Shown piece by piece: positions 35,701-46,800 of a stretch of DNA of 64,000 bases. Under the pieces are notes generated by a model. That model worked only from the letters and a program-made list of their open reading frames with translations, was not told the origin of the DNA and did no database searches. The stretch comes from Metallyticus violacea. Taxonomy: Eukaryota; Arthropoda; Insecta; Mantodea; Metallyticidae. The stretch lies in NCBI GenBank assembly GCA_030762175.1, contig CM060833.1:1800501-1864500 (forward strand). Direction: 5' to 3'. Each line of letters begins with the position of its first letter. The stretch's first letter is position 1. A program made the position numbers and the translations under genes.

Positions 35701-38700
35701 AATCATATAATTGAGATCATTGTATGACTCAGTGGAACTAAACACTCTTATTGCTCCACTTACTTATGTATAAATATAGATCTGGCTTCATGAACCCTTG
35801 CCTGTATCATCAGCTAAAACATATCGACTGCTGGATACTTTGTTATGATGTTGGAATGTGTATTCTGCTCTAGTGTAGGTATGATGAACTTTTAATGTTT
35901 TCATCCCTGGAAGTGTCACAGTTCATTAAACTGAAATTGTGAATATAGATTTTTCTAGATAAATTTGCCATAGTTAATAAAAAGCTCATTGCCATAAAAC
36001 TTCTGAATATACAAGAAAGACACATGTTGTTCACATACAAAACAGAAACAGATAACTTGTTACCATTCTTGGACATCAAAATAATGAAGTGTCAAAGAAA
36101 CCTGAAATTTGGGATATGTAGAAAGAATACACATGCAGACAATCACATCAAAGCTCACAGTTTTAACCCCATGATGTACAAACATGCAATTATTAACAGT
36201 TTAACATACCGGCTAGATAATGTACAAATTAGCAAAGAATACAAACAAATAGAAAAAACAGCAGTTAAAAATGGTTTAAAGAAAGAAATAGTGCACAAAA
36301 AAGTATAAAAATTCAAGAGGTTATTAAAGAAACCATTACACTTTCAGCAAGAAAAGATAAGGTAATTTTTAGAGAATTCACATATCATCCATGAGCTTTG
36401 TGAAAGTTTCAGAATATTCTTAAAGATTTTAATATTAGGTTAGCACCTGTAAACAGATTTAATGTTAAAAATCTCTTGATAGACAATGTTAATGACAGTA
36501 TTCCACAGAAAAAAAGCAGGTATTTACAAAATATGTGGCATGTCCGGAAAATAAGTGCCATTTCGTTCTGCTGCCACTGTAATGCTAGTGTCGCAGTTCC
36601 AAGCATGTGCACTTGTTTCTTTGGTTCATTGTCTGTCCACTGACACCATTACAATCAGATCGTATTGTGTTTATTGTTTTGTTTGTGATCATTCGAAATG
36701 TTTAAGACAATTTCTAATCCTACCAGCTGTGAAGTGCCTTCCGTTAATATGGTTTTTGAACGCAAGGCATGTTAAGCCAGCTGAAATTCAATGTCAACTT
36801 GCAGACATTTATGGTGAAAATGTAATGCTAGATGGAATGGTGAGAAAGTGGTTTAGGCAATTCAGTGATGGTCGATCCAATGTTCATGACAAAGCACGGA
36901 GAGGGCAGCCTTCTATTGTCACTGATGGTTTGGTTAAACAAGTGAAAAAGGCAATTTGTGAAAATAGTTGGTTCAGAATAAGAATGCTTTGTAATGTGTT
37001 TCCATAAATTTCAAAAACTGTTGTGCATGAGATTGTCACAAAATGCTTAATTTATCACAAACTGTGTTTCTGTTGGGTTCTGAAGATGCTTGCGGATGTT
37101 CACAAAATGAAGCAACTTGATAGTGCTTTGACATTTCTTATCTGATACAGTGATGAGGGAGATAAATTCTTAAGCAGGATAGTGACCGGTGATGAAACTT
37201 GGGTTTGTCATGTCACTCCAGAATCAAAACAACAGTCAATGGAGAGGAGGCACACAGGATCCCTCAAACAACAAAAATTCAAAGCAACGCTTGCAGCAAG
37301 AAAAATCATGTGCTCTGTGTTCTGGGACAGGTGGGGCATTCTGCTTGTTGAGTTCCTTTCCACAGATGCAACCATCAGTGCAGTACGATACTGTGAAACA
37401 TTGAGAAATCTTAGGCATGGAATGCTCAGTCAAGGCATTATGTTGCTTCATGACAATGCATGTCCCCATTCTACTGGTGTCACACAAAACAATATTCAAC
37501 AATTCGGTCGGGAGCAGTTCAATCACCTGCCATACAGCCCTGATCTCGTGCCTTCTGACTACCACTTGTTCTTGAGCTCGGAGGTAGGCGCTTTGACAGT
37601 GATAACGACGCAAAAAATTATGTTCAGCAGTGGCTCTCTTGATTGGTGGCATCTTTCTTTGAAGAGGGCATACAAAAGTTGATTTTCCGCTATGACAAAT
37701 GCTTGAACAATGGTGGCAACTATGTTGAAAAATAGATTAAGGAATGCTCTTTCATGTACAAATAAATGTAAAAACAAATATTTTATGCCTTTTTTCCAAA
37801 CTAGTACTTACTTTCCAGACAAGCCTCGTATTTGTGCAATATGTGAGAAAATCTATATTGGAAAAACAAAGAGAAACATATGTATACAGTTTAAAGAACA
37901 TTTCAGGAACATAAAATACAAGCAAACAGAAAAATCAGCAGAAGCATTTCATTTCTGGACCACCACACATTGAATGAAGCAAAATCATTAAAGTTGGTAC
38001 AAGGACCTACAGAATAAGCAACATGGAAAAAGATCTACATATACAAATACAAAGACAGTTTAATGAACTTTGGCACTTCAGGTATGAAATCATAAACTTT
38101 AAGTTCATACACCTCCACCAGAGCAGAATACACATTCCCACAACATAATGAAGTATCCAGCAGTCAACATTTTAGCTGATGATGTGAACAAGGGTTTGTG
38201 AAACTGGTTCTATGTTAATATACAAGTAAGTGGAGCAAAAAGAGTATTTAGTTTCACTCAAATTATACAATGTTTCAAACATTAGATTTTGTCAAATCTG
38301 ATTTTTTTTCATGTTGTATTTTACACTGATTGCCAATAAGCTATAATGTAAAAGTGGTCTGTAATGATAAAGGATATGGAAATATTTTGCTTTTGTGCCA
38401 TTATTTTTTGCATATACAATGGATTTCAATTATACTCTACTTTGAGAATTCCTAAAGTTATTATGCTATGGGCATCTGGATCTGTCAATCTTCATTGTAG
38501 TAAAGTTCTCTAAATTTATACAAAATAGCACATTGGTAATTGTAAGACTATACCTCTCTTATATTTAATAGTCTGGACATGTTTCAAGAGCCCTTGTTCT
38601 CATCATCAGTTGTAGACTATGAATTTATGATTTTCCTAAAATTTATAAATTGGGGGGCAAAAGTATGCACCCAATAATTAATAGTATAAAGCCCCTACAT

Positions 38701-40851
38701 ATAATTTGGCTAAGTAATTAAGAAATTTAGAGCCCTGGAAATATTTGACAGGTTGAGCATTAAAAAAATTCATATGAAATAATAACATATACATGTAGTT
38801 AAATATGGTGGACATTTGTAACAGCGATGTTTAATATAAGTTTAGAATAACGGAGTCGACTTTGTAACACTTACATCACTAATAGTTTTTAAAAGAGGAA
38901 AACTAAGTTTCTGGAGCTGATTGCTCCCATCTTTAGTTCCAGTTCGACTGCCGGCCTTGTTCTTCATGGTGGTTTGGTTTCCTTCTGGTGGCGGTTGGAT
39001 GAACTTCTGTATTAAGACGTCACTTGGTGGGATTTCAAAGTTGAAAACACTACATTTGTTCTTCCAGATATAAATGTTTTCCCAGATGGCGAGTTCTGTT
39101 TTCCCTGTATTGTTTTTAAGTAGTTTGGGATTCCTGTTTATATTATGTTTTTCATTCCAAAAATGCCAAGCTACTGCTGATTTTTCTTCCTGTCTTTGTT
39201 TTATGTTCCTGATGTGTTCTTTTGCTCGTGTTTTAATGTTTCTTTTAGTCTTTCCTATGTACATGTTTTCACAATTGATACATTCCATCTAATATATTCC
39301 TGATTTGTCCTCTTGAGGAATGTCCTCTTTTAGTTTAGAATTTAGTATATTTTTTATGGAGTAACTGTTTTTTGGAGCTAAAATAATGTTTTGTTTTTTG
39401 AAAATCTTTTGGAATTTGTAGAGGGTTGATGGATGGTATGGGAATTTTTGGTACATTCTATTTTCTTCCTTGTTAGGAATAAGAGTACTGATGTCTTTGA
39501 TTCTTTTTTTGTTCCTAGCTCTGTTTATTTTCTTATATACCACTTCTTGTTTGAAACCATTTTCTATAGCTATACTTATTATATTGCTCAGTTCTAAATC
39601 ATATTCTTCTATGTTCATGGAGACATTTACCAACCTGTGAGCAAGACTATTTAGTACTGCATGTTTATGAGGAACTGTTATATTTAATGTAGCTATTAGT
39701 GCGAGTAGGTTTTCTATATATGCCAAATGTTAAGTGGTTTTTTAACTTAATTATTTTAAGATCCAAGAAGGGTAGCTGTCCATTGCATTCTCTTTCCATA
39801 GTGAATTTTAACGATTTTTCTTGTAGATTGAGTAATTAGAAGATGCACACATAGAAATCAGCAACAGCATACCAATCTGGCAAAACAAAAAGAAACATTA
39901 CCCTGTGGCTTAAGAAACACTTAAAAAATGTAAAATATAAACATACAGAGAAATCAGCTATAGCATACCACTTCTGGCAAAGCAAAACAAACAGAGAAGA
40001 AAACCAAATTCCAAAATGAATCCCCAAACTCTTAAAAGCTCATGTAATTTCACTTATGAAGCTGTAAACAATGGAGTGATAATATATCCTAGACTAATGT
40101 AATCAACATGTTCACATTAACTCCATTTACTTACATAACACTAGGACTCATTCACTCTCATTATTAGCTGCTGTCCGACTACTGGTACTCAAAATGGTGA
40201 CTGGATGCCAAGATGTTTTGTGGAAGTCTATGCCGGTTCTATCAGAATCTTGTGGAGTGCAGAACAACAAAATTCATTTAAGTTTTTTTTACTTTTTAAA
40301 ATGAAAATCTTTTCCCAAGTTGATAGTTCCATTGGGTTGTAAAGTTGTTTCAGCAGCTTAACCTCTGGTTTAATTTCATGATTAATGGTCCAAACGTGAG
40401 CTGCTATTGCTGATTTATCAATCTGCTTAAATTGAATATAAATAAAGTGTTCTTTTCTCCAAATTTCTCTTCATTTTTCTGATATATCTCTGATCACAAT
40501 CTGCACATTTGCTTTCATAAATTCTTGATTGTATTCTGTTGGTGTGGTGGTTTTTACATTTCAACTTATTAAATTATTGATATTATGTTTGTTCGTTGAG
40601 GCTAACATTATTCAAAATTTTTTTAATATCCTCTGAATTTGTTATGGTAATTGGATGATATGTGAAACTTTTGAATCCATAGAAAAGAGACACAAACAGA
40701 AAATTATATAAAAAATAAAAGCCCCATGATGCAGTGTTTTTACAGCTTAGCACACAGAATAATTAATATCCCACTCACAGAAACCAAGTACAAAATGGAA
40801 TACCAATAGATAATTACTACAACAATAACCATTGGTTTCAACAAAGGCACA

Positions 40852-40886
<35 letters not shown>

Positions 40887-43800
40887 TATCAAAGACAAAA
40901 ATCTATAAGAGTAGTTTCCAAATTGAAGAACATCAAGGAAGGTTATAAATTCAAAAGCTTCACATACCATCCAACTTACCACAACAAATTTAAGAAGATA
41001 TTCAAAGAACGTGGCATAATGTTAGCTCCAAAGAACAAATATAATATCAAGAATTTATTAGGTTGCACAAAAAGACACCAAACCAACAGAACAAAAATCA
41101 AGAATTTTTGAAATCAAATGTACAGATTGTGACCTGAGATATAAGGGAAAAATGAAGAGAAATTTGGAAAGTTGGAGAGGAACACTATAAGAATATCCAT
41201 TTTAAACAGGTTGATAAACCAGCAGTAGCACCTCACTTTTGGACCAAAAATCATAAAATTAAACCAGAGGCTAAGCTGCTTCTCAAACCAATGGAACTAT
41301 CAACTTGGAAAATATTTTCATTTTAAAAAATAAGAATAATTTAAATGAATTTTTATTTTTCATCAATGTTAAATCAGGAAGTTCCTACTAGAACCAGCAG
41401 AGACCACCACAAAAACACCTTGGGATCCAGCCACCAATTCCAGTAGCAGTAATCGGTCAACAGCTGGTGCTTCTGAACATGTCCTAGTGTTATGTGTATA
41501 AATGGAGTTAGTGTGAACAAGTTGATTACATTAGTGTAGCAATCCTAAAAGCTCATTAAAACCCATCAAATTAATAGTATGGGAAAATATGTTCATAAAC
41601 AAACATAAAGAAAAATTTTAATTTTGATCTTCCAAACAATAGTAACCTCATCAGTAAATTTGTAAAATCTACACAGCAACGTCTTGATACCCTGCTGGGA
41701 ACTGACAGGGGAACCATGCTAATGATGAGGGCAACACCTTTCGAGACTTGTCCAAGTAAGCGGAACAAAATTAGTGCAATTTGAGTGATTTCCTTGTAAA
41801 AAATTGCAAAATCCTACTATATTTCAATGTAAAAATTTCAACTATAAAATATTTATTTTATATATTTATTGTTTGAGCAACTTTAAAATCTTGGTGGATT
41901 TCTTACCACACTTGTAAATATCAGGGTTCCTCCCTCCCTTTCTTTCTTTTTCTTTTTCTTTCTTTCTTTTTTTTTTTTTTTTTACTGGGGCACTACAGGC
42001 GGTGGACGCTGGTGATACATGAGATGAAATTATATATTGGGAAAAGATGTTTTTTTTTAAAGAAAGGAAATGTTCCAGGCTTAACTTTAGGGTACCTTCC
42101 TGGCATTTGCCATTTATGAAACGGAAAACCTGGAAAAAACCTCAGTCAGGGAGGATGGTCCTGGCGGGATTCGAACCCCAGACCTCCCACTCACAAGTCT
42201 GCGCCTTAAAGACCTCGGCCACCCTTGGCGGTAGGGTTGATGTGAAAGATCAGATTAGGCACATTTCGGATTGTCACAGTTACAGATGTGAGTCCACAGT
42301 AAAGAGATGCTGACTTTGCTAATAACACAAATATATTTTTAATTATCTGGTGAGTCGCTTTAATACTCTTTTAAGAACATGATTCACAGACCATTGCCTG
42401 CATCATCAGCTCTGAGTCAACTGCCAGATTCATTAATGGTTGGATGGACTTGTTGTAGCTCTCATGGACATTTTATGAACTTTTGGGATCTGTTGGGATC
42501 TTGAAGTCCATAATCTTATCTTAATATTTTTTTATAATTTTTTCCCCCCATATTCCCAGCTCTAAAGATCTATCTATGCATTTCAGTAATTTGATTTCCA
42601 TTTCTGTACAATGTTTATCTCTCCAAAAGTGATGCCCAATTGCTGATTTACCTATCTGATTGTACCTGATGTTTCTGCAGTGTTCTTTGAGCCTAATTCC
42701 AATGTTTCTTTTTGTTTTGCCAATATATACTATGTTGCATTCCAAGCAGTTGATTTTATAGATTCCTGGTTTCTTCTGGTCAGGAATTCTGTCATTATCA
42801 TAGGTGTTGAGCAAATAATTTAGGCTGAATTAGTTCATTGCAAACAAAATAATACTGAACTCTAGTTCTGGAATTTTTTGATGGCCTAAGGATGATAAGT
42901 AAATTCTTTGCTGTATTCCAACTCATTTATGGGTATGTTAATGAGTCTAGTGCTAAGCTGTTGAGAACTGCAAGTTTGTGTGCTGTGGAATTGAAACCAT
43001 GTGCCTTTATGTGATTTTCAATCTCAGTCCGTGTATCCTTTCTATATATTCCAAATTTCAAATTATTCGCTGTTCTTGTGATATTTAAGTCAAGGAATGG
43101 AATCATGTTGTCTTATTCAGTTTCCAATATGAATTTAATTTCTCTATCTTGTAGGTTTAGCAATTTCAAAGCATCATCCAAGTGTTTCTTATTAACCACC
43201 ACAAAGATATCATTCTATATGTGCCACACTTTAAAAATTGTATGGGAATAATTTGGCGATATGCATTTGTAAGCTACTGATACATAAATCAGTCAGAAAA
43301 GGTGATATTAAGTTTCTCATAGTTTAAACAAAATTATGAAATTCATCACTGAACCTGAAGAAGGTTCAGGTTTAATAATCATGCAGTGCTCAACAGCTTA
43401 GCACATAGACTCGTTAACATTCACATGAATGAGTTGAAATACAGCAAAGAATATAAATACAAAAGGCAAAAACCAATGAGTATGACCAAGAAATTGTTGA
43501 CAACAAAATCAAAAAATTCAAACAAGAGAAGAGCTTAAAATAGTTTACAACATTGACTGCAAGAAAGAAACTGCCATTCACAGGAAATTACTTATCATTC
43601 TTGGGCCATCAAAAAATCCAGAAAATATTCAGTGTTTTCGATATCACTTTGTCCCCAGTGAACAAATTCAACCTAAATAATCTGCTTAACTCTGGTGATA
43701 ATGATAGGATTCCTGATTTGAAGAAACCAGGAATCTATAAGATCAACTGCTTGGAATGCAACAAAGTATATATTGGCAAAACAAAAAGAAACATTGGAAT

Positions 43801-46800
43801 TAGGCTCAAAGAATACTGGAGAAACAGTAGGTGCAATCAGATAGGTAAATCAGCAATTTCACATCACTTTTGGAGAGATAAACATTAGTGGAAATGGAAA
43901 TCAGATTACTGAAATTCATAAATAGACCTTTGGAGCTGGGAATATGGGGCAAAAAAATTATAAAAAATATTAAAATAAGATTATGGACTACAAGATCCCA
44001 ACAGATCCCAAAAGTTCATAAAATGTCAATGAGAGCTACAACAAGTCCATCCAACCATCAATGAATCTGGCAGTTGACTCATAGTTGATGATGTGGGCAA
44101 TGGCCTGTGAAACATATTCTGTATAATTCAATGATAAGGGGAACATAAAATTATTAAATTGACTCATCACCTAACTAAAAATATATTAATTGCTTCATTG
44201 TACAATTTCAAACACAAAATGAGTTTTAAATTTTACAAATGTATTTATCTGTTTGCAGACAATAAGACATATCTCAGACCTATATCATCCAGTGTATGAA
44301 GAGTTATGTCACCAACTTCTTACTTCACCTTTATTATCTCTGTTTTGGAATGCAGTCTTAGACAAGAATGTGGAGAAGCCAAGTGATTCCAAGAAGTACA
44401 TAGTGATGGAAATGTTCCATCATATGCTAAAGCTCTCAGAAGACAAGAGCGAGGTAAGAGAAAAACAATAACACAAGGGCTGTTCAATAAAGAATTTTCT
44501 ACATTTAACTTTATTTTATTAGCATAATGCATAATGTTTGTCACTTCCTGTTCCCATTTGCGAGAGGTATATAAGTTAACACATTTTCAGTTCTACTTAC
44601 AGCAAAATGGAGGTGAAAGATGACAACTGAAATTCTGCTCTCATCTAAACAAATCTTCAGTGGAGGCCAATGCAATGTTACAGTAGTCCTTATAGAGAGC
44701 TTCCCTAAAGCTGATTTCAAGTTCATTTAAGAACTTTCGAAAAATAAGACATTTTTAAAAAATTCTGTTGGAACTCACACAGTGAAGCTTGTTAAATGTA
44801 AATTATAATTAATCTGACATCTAACACACTCGTATGCTTCACTTACTTTTAAATACAGTGGGACCGGTTTCGAACAGACATTCTCTCCATCTTCAACCAA
44901 CTTGACGACTGGTACGAGAAACCAACATCTATGAAGACCTATGGCTCCGTCTTGGTGGTGTTTTTTTCTTTATAAACTGGAAATTGGTATTACATTCTCC
45001 TATAATGTCGAAATTCATAAGATGATTCCTATGTTTATGATGTAAATTTTCTCCCATGTGTCCAATTCTGTACATCCGTGTGCTTCTTTAAGTAACTTTA
45101 TTTCTCTTTTTATGCCATGATTATCTTTCCAAAAATGGTGTGCCACTGCTGACATATCAAACATTCCTGAGATGCTCCTTTAACCATGTTCCTATGTTCC
45201 TTTCAGTTGTTCACGTATATCTTATCACGTTCTTTACATGCTATTTTGTAGATGGCTGATTTTTCTACTGTGGAATGTTATTCAAACTTGTCTACTAAAG
45301 CATTTTTTAGTGTGTATCTGTTAAGAGGTGCCAATTTAATGTTAATATCTTTAAAATTTTTTTTGGAATTTATTCATAACTACTGGATGGGAGGTGAATT
45401 TTTTAAAAACCGATCTCTCTTTTTCAGTTAACACTGTGGTGGTATTCTTGATCAGTTTCTTCTTTAGGAATCTATTAAATTTTTTGTTTACTAAATTTTT
45501 GTTAAAACCATTTATAATGGCAATCGCCTGTATCTTCTCAAATTCTTTTTTGTACTCCTCTTTACTGATTAGTAAATTATGCAAGTTCATACATATCACG
45601 TGCAAAATGCCACATTTCCATGCAACAAGCTAGATGCTGCACAGCTACACATCATAAATGTTACTGAATATCTCACAAAAACCGATATGATTTATGTCTT
45701 TCTTTCTCCCCATAGTTCAGATTTAGCCCAATTTTTTACCTGAAATTGAAGAAGCACTTTCTTGGGGGGCCATTTGCAACATCAGAAACAGTGGTGAAAG
45801 CTGCAGAAGCGATTCTGAAGTACCTGTCTAAAAATTGTTTCCAGCATGTATTTGATGACTTGCAAAAATTCTGGGACAGGTACATTGCATCCAACGGGGA
45901 CTACTTTGAGAAAGATTGTCAAAATTATAAGACAATGAGTAAAACTGTTATTTTATTATATTACTTTTTTAGTTGGTTTATTTACAGATGCTCTTTAACA
46001 TCTCAGGTCATCAGCCTCCCATTCAAATCAGGGTGTGAAATGGCCAACAAATTTTGCTCAGAGGTCTCATAAAGCAATGTCATCAAATAATTATGGTCAT
46101 TCTTTATTGAACAGCCTTTGTATGTTTAAGAGTTATGCAGCATGAACATGTCCTGAATATCTGTTTATCTTAGAAAAGAATAAACAAGAGGGCTTGGTAC
46201 CATGCCTTGCTAACTGTTAATGCAAAATGGAAGAAGAAAAAAAATATTTGAAGAGTAACATGATAACTTAGTTTGTTATTTAGGAATACTTTTGAGAGTT
46301 AAGTTATTGTAAATTATGACAATTAGTTGGATTTTTGACTTCTACTAATTTCTTTTATCTCAGATAATATTTTTTTTTTTTTTAAGGGTGTTTGGTTTAT
46401 TTATGAATGCTCTTTAACATCTCAGGTCATCAGCATCCCATTCAAATCAGGGTGTGAAACGGCCAACAAATTTTGCTCAGAGGTCTCTTCTTTTAGGCTT
46501 GAGGTTCTTTATCTTGCCATAAATGTACAACGCAGGACTCATGACTTTACTTCTTTTCCAAAGGAAAGCATACTTATAATTTTTACACCTAAAAAATCTA
46601 TCGGTCCTGACTGGGATCAAACCTGCAGTCTTGGGTTTAGGAGGCAAGTATGGTTACCACTACACCACCATAATGGACTATTATCCAAATGCATTTGCAT
46701 TCTTCCTCATCTACTTTCTCGAACTATCTTTTCCTTGTTGCTATCTCTCTCTCTCTCTTGTGGTTGTTTGATGAACTTCTGGATTAGATCATCCTCAAAT

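Larger units (their letters stand above)
44474..46120 (+). mobile_element. Mariner-like transposon holding a PLE and a SINE piece
   Basis: Ends CAAGGGCTGTTCAATAAAGA (44474) and, reversed, CAAAGGCTGTTCAATAAAGA (46120) match; TA follows the right end. Coding remains: MEVKDD near 44608, and the C-terminal part near 45715-45930 with PHSSDLAQFF (third catalytic motif PYSPDLAPSD), LKKHFLGGPFATSETVVKAA and FWDRYIASNGDYFEK. PLE-16 and a SINE-B tail sit inside. The 45.7-45.9 kb ORF is therefore transposase and not an exon of MYBBP1A. Confidence 0.88.

Noticed and set aside
45716..45938. Possible extra MYBBP1A exon
   Set aside because: It has an acceptor-like start, but exon 5 joins exon 6 in frame without it, its length would break the frame, and its sequence is a mariner C-terminus (FATSETV...IASNGDYFEK).
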